DNA of 64,000 nucleotides. Source: Couchioplanes caeruleus (GTDB lineage Bacteria; Actinomycetota; Actinomycetes; Mycobacteriales; Micromonosporaceae). The notes under the pieces were generated by a model. It ran no database searches. It was not told the DNA's origin and was given only the letters and a program-made list of their open reading frames with translations. The stretch is from positions 3,038,001-3,102,000 of the forward strand of contig NZ_RJKL01000001.1 of NCBI RefSeq assembly GCF_003751945.1. The letters are read 5' to 3'. The position numbers were made by a program, and so were the translations under genes. Shown here piece by piece: positions 8,314 to 15,751 of this stretch. Within the stretch, counting starts at the first letter, position 1. The number at the start of each line of letters is the position of its first letter.

Positions 8314-9183
8314 TCACGTGGATTCGACCGGCAGCCACAACTCGCAGGTCGCGGTGCTGAAGTCGTCGGCGTGCTCGAGCATCGCCACGAATTCCGGGCC
8401 AGGACGAGATCGCCACGGGTTGGAGGGAAACCACTCGGACACGGTCGCGGCCCAGGTCTGCTGCAGAGCGTCTGGAAAACGTCCGGTCGTGCGGAAGACC
8501 GCCCACCTGCCGGCCGGCACCTCGATCGTGTCGAGGTCGTCGGGAACCGGCGTACCCACGCGAGTGGCGACCCCGTGCATGTATGTCAGTTCGCTGCCGT
8601 CCGTACGGTCGGGGTCGAGGTCGTCGCAGACCTGCAGCAGCCCACTCGGGTCGGTGTCGCCGAGGGCCTTCAGGCGCAGGTTCTCCTCTTTCGGCAGTGT
8701 GGTGATGTGCTGCTGGATGTGCGGGTTGGTGCCCTGGCGAATCAGCGGAACCCGGGCCGTGTGGCCCACGAGCCGAAACGCGGGGCGGTCGACGATGCGG
8801 GTGTCCATGGGGATACTCCCTTCGACGGTCAGGCGGAACCTGAGCTGTGGTTGCGTGCGAAGGGGGCCACCGTCTCGGCGTACGTCACGAAGGCTGGCGC
8901 CGTGAACCGCCCGGAACGCACGTCCGAACGCCTCGGTCGAGCCGTATCCGTGTCGGACGGCGATGTTGAGCAGATCATCCTCGCCGCGGACGATGTCGGC
9001 GGCGGCGATGGTCATGCGGCGTCGGCGCACGTACTCCGACAGTGGCATGCCAGCCAACGAGGAGAACATCCGGCGCAAGTGGTACTCGGTCGTACCGGAT
9101 GCCCTCGCGATAGCTCTGACATCCAACTCTTCGCCAAGGTGCTCTTCGACAAGGTCGACAAGCTGGTTGAGTGCCGTGATCAC
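8314..9183 (-). CDS. AraC-family regulator with GyrI-like effector-binding domain
   Basis: 289 residues from the GTG at 9183, which has a strong AAGGGAGG ribosome-binding site. Residues 1-105 form a two-helix-turn-helix AraC domain (ARASGTTEYHLRRMFSSLAG, then GYGSTEAFGRAFRAVHG). Residues about 125-289 form a GyrI/SOUL-like effector-binding domain (RIVDRPAFRLVGHTARVPL, then EVPAGRWAVFRTTG and the terminal ELWLPVE). This is the Rob/BltR layout used to sense amphipathic or toxic small molecules. An open frame continues upstream of 9183 but lies antisense to the primase-polymerase gene and is not coding. The target genes are not evident; the nearest divergent gene is the primase-polymerase. Confidence 0.85.
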   Translation of the reverse strand: MITALNQLVDLVEEHLGEELDVRAIARASGTTEYHLRRMFSSLAGMPLSEYVRRRRMTIAAADIVRGEDDLLNIAVRHGYGSTEAFGRAFRAVHGASLRDVRRDGGPLRTQPQLRFRLTVEGSIPMDTRIVDRPAFRLVGHTARVPLIRQGTNPHIQQHITTLPKEENLRLKALGDTDPSGLLQVCDDLDPDRTDGSELTYMHGVATRVGTPVPDDLDTIEVPAGRWAVFRTTGRFPDALQQTWAATVSEWFPSNPWRSRPGPEFVAMLEHADDFSTATCELWLPVEST

Positions 9184-9317
9184 GAGGCCTCCCTTCGACG
9201 TCAAGCCTGGCCGCCGGCACCCCGCCCGCGCCCGACCGCTGCGGTCCGATCCGATCATGGGCCGTGAACAGCGATAGCACTGACGCACCCACGCCGCGAC
9301 AACGCCTGAACCAGTAG

Positions 9318-9323
9318 TACATT
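9318..9323 (+). promoter_or_regulatory. Possible leaderless -10 box for the primase-polymerase gene
   Basis: TACATT fits TAnnnT and sits 7 bp before the ATG ATG at 9331. No Shine-Dalgarno sequence is present, which favours a leaderless transcript. No -35 box is obvious. Confidence 0.3.
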
Positions 9324-9330
9324 TGTTCGA

Positions 9331-10188
9331 ATGATGCTCGATGCCGCACTCGCGTATGCCCGGCACGGGATTCCCGTCCTGCCGGTCCACTGGCCCGCGC
9401 CGGGAGGCTCGTGCTCGTGCGGTCGCCCCCGATGTGACCGGCCGGGCAAGCATCCCCGGCTGCGCCATGGGCTGACAGAGGCCAGCATTGATCCACATCG
9501 GATCGCGCAATGGTGGTCCCGCTGGCCGGAGGCGAATGTCGGGCTGCACACCGGGATCGTCATGGACGTCGCCGATGTCGACTCGCCGGAGGGCTGGCAC
9601 GCCCTGCGCCACCTGCTCGGCGGCGAATTGCCGGCTGGTCCTCAGGTCCGCACCGGCGGCGGAGGGTGGCACTTCTGGTTCCGTCCTGCGAACTTCGGCA
9701 ATCGCGTCCGTGTGCTGCCGGGCGTCGACTGGCGCGGGTGTGGCGGCTACGTGATAGCTCCGCCCTCCCGGCACGTCAAAGGCACCTACTACTACTGGGT
9801 CGTGCGACCGGGAGTTGAGCCACCGGCGGCGCCAGAAGCGTTGCGGGAGCTCATCGCCGGACCGGATCCGCCGTTCGGCAGCGACGTGCCGCTCGCCGAT
9901 CCGACGATGATCGCCCATCCGGGACGGTATGCGGCCGCGGCCCTCGAGGCCGAGACCCACCGGGTCGCGTACGCCGTCGTCGGCACGCGCAACGACACGC
10001 TGAACCGGGCCGCCTTCGCACTCGGCCGCCTCGTCGGCGCCGGAATGCTGGACGCGGCGACGGTCACGCGTGAGCTCAGGGCGGCCGGGGCCTGGGCGGG
10101 GCTCGGCCGGGACGAGACGATCCGCACCATCCGGTCCGGACTGGACGCCGGCCGCCGGTCCCCGACCAACCTCGCCAGCCATCCGTGA
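9331..10188 (+). CDS. Bifunctional DNA primase/polymerase (Prim-Pol) domain protein
   Basis: 285 residues. The opening (ALAYARHGIPVLPVHWP) followed by a zinc-knuckle-like CSCGRPRCDRPGKHPR is the standard start of the Prim-Pol family (PF09250) found in plasmids, phages and integrative elements. The DVADVDSPEGW segment supplies the metal-binding acidic residues, and RTGGGGWHFWFRP matches the conserved TGGGGxHxxF motif. CGGYVIAPPSRHVKG completes the fold. The C-terminal third (residues ~200-285) is helical. The protein is short: most element-borne versions carry a helicase domain or sit beside one, and none is here. It may be a domesticated or leftover replication/repair gene from an integrated element. 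Confidence 0.8.
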   Translation: MMLDAALAYARHGIPVLPVHWPAPGGSCSCGRPRCDRPGKHPRLRHGLTEASIDPHRIAQWWSRWPEANVGLHTGIVMDVADVDSPEGWHALRHLLGGELPAGPQVRTGGGGWHFWFRPANFGNRVRVLPGVDWRGCGGYVIAPPSRHVKGTYYYWVVRPGVEPPAAPEALRELIAGPDPPFGSDVPLADPTMIAHPGRYAAAALEAETHRVAYAVVGTRNDTLNRAAFALGRLVGAGMLDAATVTRELRAAGAWAGLGRDETIRTIRSGLDAGRRSPTNLASHP

Positions 10189-10320
10189 CCGCTCAGCGAC
10201 TTGTCACGAACCACGCCGGCACCTGCGGAGCATCGCCAGCATCCCGCGCAAGGCACGGCCGGCCGGCTATCGACCAGCATCGCTTGGCGTGGTCCAGGAG
10301 CTACGGCCAGGATAGTGAGG

Positions 10321-10989
10321 GTGACCGATGAACTGACGCCGAAGCCGTACGCCGTGGAGATCGCCGTGAATGCCGGCCGGGACAGAGTGTGGGAGGCCGT
10401 CACCCAGCCGGCCTTGCTGCGCCGATGGTTCGGGTGGGACTACGACGGGCTCGATGCCGAGATCCGCCACATCTTCGTGGAGGAGGCGACGTTGCGCGCA
10501 CCCGAGCGGATGGGCTGGGCCGACGGGTCCTATCTCGAGGTCACCGGCGATGACGACCACGCCGTGGTGCGGGCCGTTCGGGAAGGCAGGCACGCCGGCG
10601 ATCCCGACCGGTACGACGCGATCGAGGAGGGGTGGCGCTCCTTCCTGATCCAGTTGCGCCACCTGCTGCAGGAGAAACCGCAGGGTGTGCGCCGCACGGT
10701 CTACCTGACCGGTACGGCCACCGGGCGGCAGGCGCTGGCGCTGGCCGGCGGCCCCACGACCCGGGCCGGCCGGCGGGTCGCCTGGCTCGTCGACGGGGAC
10801 GGCCACCTCGTGGTGATCGCCGGCCGCCAGGATCTCGGCTGCGCCGAGGCCGGGCACATGGAGATCGTCATCTCGACCTACGGGCTGGACGGCGCGGCAT
10901 TCGACGTGGTCCTCAAGCGCTGGTCCGAAAGGTGGACACCGCTCGCCGGCGAGGCACGGATCACGACCGCGGGCGACCCGGCCCCCTGA
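10321..10989 (+). CDS. SRPBCC (START-like) domain protein
   Basis: 222 residues from a GTG at 10321 with TGAGG close upstream. Residues 10-115 show the AHSA1/SRPBCC pattern: VEIAVNAGRDRVWEAVTQPA, then LRRWFGWDY. The helix EEGWRSFLIQLRHLLQ closes the first domain. The remaining ~105 residues look like a degenerate second copy (WLVDGDGHLVVIAG, then RWSERWTPLAGE). These folds bind hydrophobic ligands or act as Hsp90 co-factors; the ligand cannot be predicted here. It follows the primase-polymerase gene by 132 bp and appears to have its own start region. The gene after it is convergent. Confidence 0.7.
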   Translation: MTDELTPKPYAVEIAVNAGRDRVWEAVTQPALLRRWFGWDYDGLDAEIRHIFVEEATLRAPERMGWADGSYLEVTGDDDHAVVRAVREGRHAGDPDRYDAIEEGWRSFLIQLRHLLQEKPQGVRRTVYLTGTATGRQALALAGGPTTRAGRRVAWLVDGDGHLVVIAGRQDLGCAEAGHMEIVISTYGLDGAAFDVVLKRWSERWTPLAGEARITTAGDPAP

Positions 10990-11024
10990 CCACCACGGCC
11001 GGGACAGCGACGGTCCGTCGCGCT

Positions 11025-12524
11025 CTACTGATCCGGGAGCTGCGACGGCTCTTCGATCACCTCGTCGACAGGATCGCGCGGAGCGGGAGGTCCCCCGTGC
11101 GTCCACGGCGTCTGGTCCGGCTCCGGAAACGCGCCGCCGGGACGATAGGCCTCGCTCAGCGTGGTCAGCAGCAGCCGCTCACCCACCTCCGGCACGCTGC
11201 CCGGCTCGGCGACCAGCTTGCGCCCCATCCCGCCGGACAATTCGAGCAGCACCTCGGTCCGCGCCGATCCGTCCCCGGAACTCACCGCAACGCTGACCGA
11301 GATGACCGTGGCTTTCTGCGCGGGCCGCGCCGGTGACGTCAGCACGGCGCCCGGCGCCACCCTCACCGGCTCCGACGTGACCACCATGATCCGCGGGCGC
11401 AGCACCGGCCGCTTGCCGCTGTCGTCGACGCGGTCGGCCTTGGCCAGGGTGACCTCCCCGGCGAAGGCCGCACCCGCGAGCCGGTGCTCGGCCATCACCA
11501 GCGGGTCGTCGAAGGCGCGCTGGACCGCGTACCGGGCGGCGGCGTTCTCCAGGCGGGCGAGCCGGGCGGCGGCGGCCACCGCGCCGTCCCGGCGGGGCTG
11601 GGGCGGGCCTCCCTCCGCGAGATGCTGCAGGAATCCCGAATAGGAGTCCCGGTCGGCGTCCCAACGTCCGGCGACCCGGGAGCCGGGCGGCAGCGTCCGC
11701 AGCAGGCCCAGTGCGCGCCACATGAGCGACCAGGTCGGCAGCAGTTGGGCGCGCAGCACCTCCGACAGTTCCGCGACGTCCGGCTGGGCCGCCGACAGCA
11801 GCGGCGCCAGGACGTGGTTGTCGAAGGCCGGGTCGGTCGCGGGGCCGGGGGGTGGCGTCACCGCCGGGTCCTCGGCCGCCGCCGCGGCCTCGAAGACGGT
11901 CCGTCCCGGCGGCGGGTCCAGCCAGGCCATCAGGGCGGCGAGCTGGGCGTCCTCGGCACTGCTCTGCCCGGTCGCCCAATGCGACGACAGCGCCTGTACG
12001 CCGTTGAGCAGCAGCGACGAGCCCGGCACCTCGGCGGCGCCGGCGAAGAAGGTCAGCCACCGCCCGAGCAAGGGCACCGAGGCGGGCACCGCATACTCGC
12101 CCTCGACGCCGCGGAAGCGGGTGGAACGCCCGAAGAGCCGCAGGAAGTCGACGCCGCCGGGATTCGGCACCCATACTTGCGGCGCGTTCGTGAAGCGGTA
12201 GCGCACGTCCCGACCACGGTCCACCGGTACGGGCTCGGCGACGGCGGCGAACGAGTCGACGTACGGCACGAGCACGTCGGCTAGCCGCGCGGCGAAGGCG
12301 AACCGGTCGTCGGGGTTGCGGGGCTGGGCCACCACCAGCAGCTCCGGCTCGTCCTCCGCGGTGCCGACCATGGCCGCGAGGGGCGCGTTGGCCTCGCCCG
12401 CCATGGCGTACGGGATCAGGACCAGCGGTCGCTCGTGCAGGTGCAGATGGCGCACGGTGGCAAGCGGCTGAGCCCGCCCCGCCGCGAAAGCCTGCGCCCG
12501 TGCCAGCGCGGTCAGCGTGCTCAC
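11025..12524 (-). CDS. Unknown protein of the Fe-S nuclease cassette
   Basis: 499 residues. The start is the GTG at 12524, which overlaps the nuclease stop as GTGA, so translation is coupled. I recognise no named domain. The N-terminal half is rich in alternating hydrophobic/charged segments (HLHERPLVLIPYAMAGEANA, then DDRFAFAARLADVLVPYVDS). The C-terminal third looks beta-rich and basic (VLRPRIMVVTSEPVRV, ATVISVSVAVSS, TEVLLELSGGMGRKLV) and ends in an acidic, proline-rich tail. No signal peptide or membrane segment is present. Co-occurrence with a Cas4/AddB-like nuclease suggests a nucleic-acid-related role or a regulatory subunit; this is inference from position only. It is the last gene of the three-gene operon. 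Confidence 0.65.
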   Translation of the reverse strand: MSTLTALARAQAFAAGRAQPLATVRHLHLHERPLVLIPYAMAGEANAPLAAMVGTAEDEPELLVVAQPRNPDDRFAFAARLADVLVPYVDSFAAVAEPVPVDRGRDVRYRFTNAPQVWVPNPGGVDFLRLFGRSTRFRGVEGEYAVPASVPLLGRWLTFFAGAAEVPGSSLLLNGVQALSSHWATGQSSAEDAQLAALMAWLDPPPGRTVFEAAAAAEDPAVTPPPGPATDPAFDNHVLAPLLSAAQPDVAELSEVLRAQLLPTWSLMWRALGLLRTLPPGSRVAGRWDADRDSYSGFLQHLAEGGPPQPRRDGAVAAAARLARLENAAARYAVQRAFDDPLVMAEHRLAGAAFAGEVTLAKADRVDDSGKRPVLRPRIMVVTSEPVRVAPGAVLTSPARPAQKATVISVSVAVSSGDGSARTEVLLELSGGMGRKLVAEPGSVPEVGERLLLTTLSEAYRPGGAFPEPDQTPWTHGGPPAPRDPVDEVIEEPSQLPDQ

Positions 12525-13648
12525 GACCCTGCGCCACCGCCCGGAATCAGAGAATTCCCCCGGTCCTGGGCCGGGAGGAGGGCCTCGGCGCGGAGCCGGG
12601 CGGCCGCCCGGAGCAGCGCCGCCGCCTCGCTCTGCTCCTCGGTCGGCGTGCGGGTGCCCGCCGCCAGCGCCAGCGCTTCCTCGACCGTGTCGACGCCGCC
12701 GAGGGCGTCCCGGACCGGCCGGCCCAGCGTGGCCGTGCTTCCCGAGGCCTCGTGCCGGCAGTAGAACGCCAGCTCGCAGGCCGACAGGCACTCGGGCGCG
12801 TAGCGCGCCTCGACCCGGCTCAGCGCGGCGGTCAGCTCCTCGGGCGGCAGGGACGTGTCGAAGGTGACGCCGGCCGGCAGCGTGGCGGCGAGGTCGGCGG
12901 CCGAGGCCAGCCGGGTCAACTGGCGGGTTAGCGTCGACATCTGCTTGCGGACGTCGACCAGCGCGGCGGTGGGCCGCAGCGAGAAGCCACGGGGGCAGAC
13001 CAGCACGGCATCGTGGCTGACCAGTGCGGGGTCGTGGCCGAGGTCGGCGAGCAGCCGGCGCAGGGCGAGCACGTACACGGCGGCCTGCACCGCGGCGGCC
13101 GACACCTTGGCGCTGTCCGCCTGGCCGTCGACGATGGCGAAGGACTTGATCTCCACGACGTGCAGGCGGCCGCCGGCCTGGAAGGCGATGAGGTCCGGCT
13201 CCAGGAAGACCTGCCGGCCGGCCACGTCGAGGGTCAGCAGCGGGTGGTCGATCAGCGCGGCACCGGCGGCGGCCGCGAGCAGCTCCCGGGTACGCCCGTG
13301 GCGCGCCCCCAGTGTGGCGTCGTCGTCCGCGCCGAGGTCGTCGTACGAAACGGTGGGCGCCGCGAGGTGGAGCACCTCGCGCAACACCGACAACAGCAGC
13401 GCGCAGTCGTCCCTCTTGAGCATCGCCTCGAAGCCGTTGCCGCGGGCGAGCGCGAACCGGGACTGCCCGAAGTTTCCCGGGAAGCCGATGCGCTCGGCCA
13501 ACCGCGGCTTGTCGACGCCGGCGGCGTCGAGGACGGCGCGCCGGGAGCACCCGGGGTTGGCGGTGAGTGCGGCGATCGTCCGGGCGTTGTGCCGCTTGGC
13601 GGGTACGCCGCCGCGCAGCCGGTCGAGCACGCCGGGAGTGTCGTTCAT
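12521..13648 (-). CDS. PD-(D/E)XK nuclease with a predicted 4Fe-4S cluster (Cas4/AddB-like)
   Basis: 375 residues. Asp152 (EPDLIAF), Glu166 and Lys168 (VVEIKSF) and Gln188/Tyr192 (QAAVY) make the complete RecB-type D...ExK...QxxxY nuclease signature. One early cysteine (Cys34, NPGCSRR) and three late ones (Cys287, Cys291, Cys297 in PECLSACELAFYC) reproduce the split 1+3 cysteine arrangement that binds an iron-sulfur cluster in Cas4, AddB and similar exonucleases. No helicase motif is attached. It probably degrades or trims DNA ends in the cytoplasm. It sits between two unknown genes in a tight operon (35 bp upstream gap, 4-bp overlap downstream). No CRISPR array is nearby, so it is not a Cas4 in the adaptation sense. 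Confidence 0.75.
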   Translation of the reverse strand: MNDTPGVLDRLRGGVPAKRHNARTIAALTANPGCSRRAVLDAAGVDKPRLAERIGFPGNFGQSRFALARGNGFEAMLKRDDCALLLSVLREVLHLAAPTVSYDDLGADDDATLGARHGRTRELLAAAAGAALIDHPLLTLDVAGRQVFLEPDLIAFQAGGRLHVVEIKSFAIVDGQADSAKVSAAAVQAAVYVLALRRLLADLGHDPALVSHDAVLVCPRGFSLRPTAALVDVRKQMSTLTRQLTRLASAADLAATLPAGVTFDTSLPPEELTAALSRVEARYAPECLSACELAFYCRHEASGSTATLGRPVRDALGGVDTVEEALALAAGTRTPTEEQSEAAALLRAAARLRAEALLPAQDRGNSLIPGGGAGS

Positions 13649-13682
13649 GCCGGACCCGGCCTCGAGCGTCGCGACGCCGCCG

Positions 13683-14276
13683 TCACCCGCGCCCTCGCTG
13701 GTGGGGCAGGCTCATGACGCCGAACAGCCGCTGCCGTTCGTCGAGCCGGTCCCACCGCCGCTCGAGCGCCTCGGGGACCTCGTCGCCGGCCGTCGCGGCC
13801 AGGGCGGCGCGGGCGGCGTCGGCGAGCGCCCTCGGGTCGTGCACCAGGAAGGCCTCGGACCCGCCGGGAACGCCGTCGGCGAGGCGGCGCAGCAGGTCGA
13901 GCGCGGCGGCGCCGGCCTGTGCGCGGATGGCGACGAACTCGGCGATCCGGACCACCGCGGCCAGCGCGTTGGCCCGGTTCGCCGCCGGGGACACCAGGCG
14001 CCGCGCGGGCGGCCAGCCGGAGAGCGTGATCTGCCCGCGGGCCGCGGTCAGGTCGTGGTGCAGGGCCGGGCAGATCCGGTACGCAGCGAGCGCGTGCGGA
14101 TCGTAGTGCCGCTCCTCGTCGCGCAGCACGGCGGCGAGGCTGGACATGGACAGGTCGCCGTCGAACAGGGCGGTGTGTACGTCCACGAGGAGCCGGGCGG
14201 GCGCGGGGACCCCGAGGAGCAGCAGCGCGTGCCGGGCCTGCTCGCGAACGCCCGGCAGCGTGGTCGAACTGATCAT
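13683..14276 (-). CDS. Unknown first gene of the Fe-S nuclease cassette
   Basis: 197 residues, ATG at 14276 with a GGAG about 12 bp upstream. The protein is helical and soluble with no recognisable domain. Conserved-looking segments are LLVDVHTALFDGDLSMSSLA and DPHALAAYRICPALHHDL, a pattern with two possible metal-binding His/Cys stretches. The rest is alanine/leucine/arginine-rich helix. It leads the operon that continues with the Fe-S nuclease and the 499-residue protein. A divergent DUF427 gene begins 155 bp away, so the promoter must lie in 14277-14431. Function unknown; an accessory or regulatory subunit of the nuclease is plausible. Confidence 0.6.
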   Translation of the reverse strand: MISSTTLPGVREQARHALLLLGVPAPARLLVDVHTALFDGDLSMSSLAAVLRDEERHYDPHALAAYRICPALHHDLTAARGQITLSGWPPARRLVSPAANRANALAAVVRIAEFVAIRAQAGAAALDLLRRLADGVPGGSEAFLVHDPRALADAARAALAATAGDEVPEALERRWDRLDERQRLFGVMSLPHQRGRG

Positions 14277-14431
14277 GGCGGGGGCTCCGTCAGTCGGGTC
14301 CTGGGCGGATCGACCTTAGATCTTCGTACGGCGCGGGGGCAATGTCCGAATGTCCGACGGCGTTTCACCCCCGGGAGGCGAATAAACCCCGCATATCAGA
14401 CGGAGAGCGACGGGCGCGCTACGTTCGAAGC

Positions 14432-14716
14432 ATGCCGAAGGCCATCTGGAACGACGAGATCATCGCCGAGAGCGACGACATCGTGGTAGTCGAGGGCAAC
14501 ACCTACTTCCCGCGCACTTCCGTGCGCGAGGATGTGTTGCGCCCCTCCGACACGCACACCGTATGCCCGTGGAAGGGCAAGGCCTCCTATTACACGCTTG
14601 AGTCCGGCGGGCATGTCACCCAGGACGCCGTGTGGTACTACCCGGATCCCAAGCCGGATGCGAAGGCGGTCCGGGATCGCGTGGCGTTCAAGAAGAACGT
14701 CAAGGTCGAAGTCTGA
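14432..14716 (+). CDS. DUF427 domain protein
   Basis: 94 residues, the usual length for a single DUF427 domain. The pattern IAESDDIVVVEGNTYFPR, then HTVCPWKGKASYY and DAVWYYPDPKPDA is diagnostic of the family: the CPWKG(K/T)A motif lines the central cavity. These small beta-tent proteins are widespread in actinobacteria, and no biochemical activity is generally accepted. The gene is transcribed alone and followed by a strong hairpin. ATG at 14432 is chosen because the conserved domain begins directly there (MPKAIWNDEIIAES). Confidence 0.9.
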   Translation: MPKAIWNDEIIAESDDIVVVEGNTYFPRTSVREDVLRPSDTHTVCPWKGKASYYTLESGGHVTQDAVWYYPDPKPDAKAVRDRVAFKKNVKVEV

Positions 14717-14719
14717 GAA

Positions 14720-14755
14720 GGTGGCCGGTGCGGGCACCAGCCCGCGCCGGCCACC
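14720..14755. terminator. Bidirectional hairpin terminator
   Basis: Arms 14720-14735 and 14740-14755 are 16 bp with a single G-T mismatch, enclosing a 4-nt loop. It lies between the convergent DUF427 gene and the gene ending at 14759, and has no T-run, as usual in actinobacteria. Confidence 0.75.
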
Positions 14756-14758
14756 GCC

Positions 14759-15154
14759 CTAACCGATCCTGGGGTGCGCCTCTTCGATGGCGGTCACCTC
14801 GAGATAGTCCAGCAGGTCCCGCTGTTCGGCGGGATCCAGCGTGGCGAACGCCTCGTACGCCGAGGCCCGGGCGTGTGGGGTCTCGGCCGCCAGCAGCGCG
14901 ATGATCGCCGACCAGGCCAGCGAGACCCGGTCGAAGAGCCGCGCCTGGCGCAGCGAGGTCAGCCGGCTCAGCATCGCGACCTTGGTCGCCGCGTCGTCGT
15001 CGTGCGGGAGCCGGTCGCAGAGCTCGAAGAGCGCCTTGCCCCGGTACGGATGCTCCGCCTCGACCATGCGCGCCAGCTCGGCGTTGTCCATGCGCTCGAC
15101 GGCGGGTGCGGGTCCACGGCGCGGCAGGTGCGGTAGGGACTCGTCAGCGTGCAC
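14759..15154 (-). CDS. Unknown small helical protein next to the FxSxx-COOH peptide gene
   Basis: 131 residues from the GTG at 15154, which overlaps the end of the upstream small gene by 11 bp; an internal ATG at 15091 (MDNAELARMVEAEHPYRGKA) is an alternative start. The body is made of short amphipathic helices with a HEAT/TPR-like feel (GKALFELCDRLPHDDDAAT, then LAWSAIIALLAAETPHARAS). No known family was recognised. It is divergent from the FxSxx-COOH precursor gene, so a role as partner, immunity or regulator of that locus is possible but unproven. It ends at the 14720-14755 hairpin. Confidence 0.5.
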   Translation of the reverse strand: MHADESLPHLPRRGPAPAVERMDNAELARMVEAEHPYRGKALFELCDRLPHDDDAATKVAMLSRLTSLRQARLFDRVSLAWSAIIALLAAETPHARASAYEAFATLDPAEQRDLLDYLEVTAIEEAHPRIG

Positions 15155-15350
15155 GGCTGTCCCGCCCGCTCTCGAACCCGACACCGGGTGTCTGGTGCGG
15201 CAGGGTGGGCCGGCTCCGGAAGGTGGGGAACGGTGGCGCCGGCATCACCGGCGACTCGGGCGTGTCCTCGGCGCCGCCCTCCTCGGTCACGTCGTCCTCG
15301 ATGGGCTCCTGCACCCGCTCTCCCGTTTCCCCGGCGTTGCGCCCCAGCAC
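15144..15350 (-). CDS. Small acidic/proline-rich protein, unknown
   Basis: 68 residues from a GTG at 15350 preceded by AGGACA at ribosome-binding distance. The N-terminal half is very acidic (EPIEDDVTEEGGAEDTPES) and the C-terminal half proline/arginine-rich (MPAPPFPTFRSRPTLPHQTP). It has the look of a small leader-core type peptide, but I see no known precursor signature. It overlaps the following gene, suggesting a two-gene operon divergent from the FxSxx-COOH precursor. It could also be a spurious frame; codon bias is moderate. Confidence 0.35.
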   Translation of the reverse strand: MLGRNAGETGERVQEPIEDDVTEEGGAEDTPESPVMPAPPFPTFRSRPTLPHQTPGVGFESGRDSRAR

Positions 15351-15535
15351 GATTTGTCCTCCGTTGCCGACTTTTGCGGTGTTGGCGTCCTATGAGATCA
15401 CGCCGGGGCAACCTGGGCGACCCCGCTCGCGGACACGCCCGGACATCACTCGACCCGACGACCGCCGTAATGTGGCGGCAACACATCGATCCTTGCAGGT
15501 CGATAAAGAGCACCATCCGACGGAGGTAGGCGGAC

Positions 15536-15742
15536 GTGGACGGGCGCACGAGCACCACCGGTGCGACACCGGAGTGGCGGTCGGCGATGATCGACGTCTC
15601 GGGCCTGTCGCTGGCCGACCTCGCGGCGAGCGCCGAAGCGGACCTGCCGGCCGAGAGCCCGCTCGCGCACTGCCTGCGCCGACTCGCCGACGACCTCGCC
15701 CATCCGGGTGAGCCGATAGCCGGGTTCAACTCGGCCCTGTAG
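15536..15742 (+). CDS. fxsA: FxSxx-COOH precursor peptide (FxsA-like)
   Basis: 68 residues ending in GFNSAL, which fits the family-defining C-terminus F-x-S-x-x-COOH. The leader contains the usual hydrophobic stretch (SAMIDVSGLSLADLAASAEA) and a mixed helical segment with one cysteine (PLAHCLRRLADDLAH). GTG start at 15536, with GGAGG 13 bp upstream. In known FxsA systems a radical SAM enzyme (FxsB) cross-links the Phe side chain near the C-terminus to form a cyclophane. Here the next gene, 9 bp away, is the HExxH partner, so the pair is certainly an operon; the radical SAM gene is not in the window. Confidence 0.85.
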   Translation: MDGRTSTTGATPEWRSAMIDVSGLSLADLAASAEADLPAESPLAHCLRRLADDLAHPGEPIAGFNSAL

Positions 15743-15751
15743 GCACATCTG

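Noticed and set aside
9184-10182. N-terminal extension of the AraC gene
   Set aside because: It lies antisense to the primase-polymerase gene. A strong ribosome-binding site marks the GTG at 9183 as the start.
12525-13550. N-terminal extension of the 499-residue protein
   Set aside because: It is an out-of-frame shadow of the Fe-S nuclease gene. The GTGA overlap at 12521-12524 gives the true start.
12521-13648. Cas4 as part of a CRISPR system
   Set aside because: No repeat array or cas genes in the window; the nuclease has only the fold and the cysteine pattern in common.
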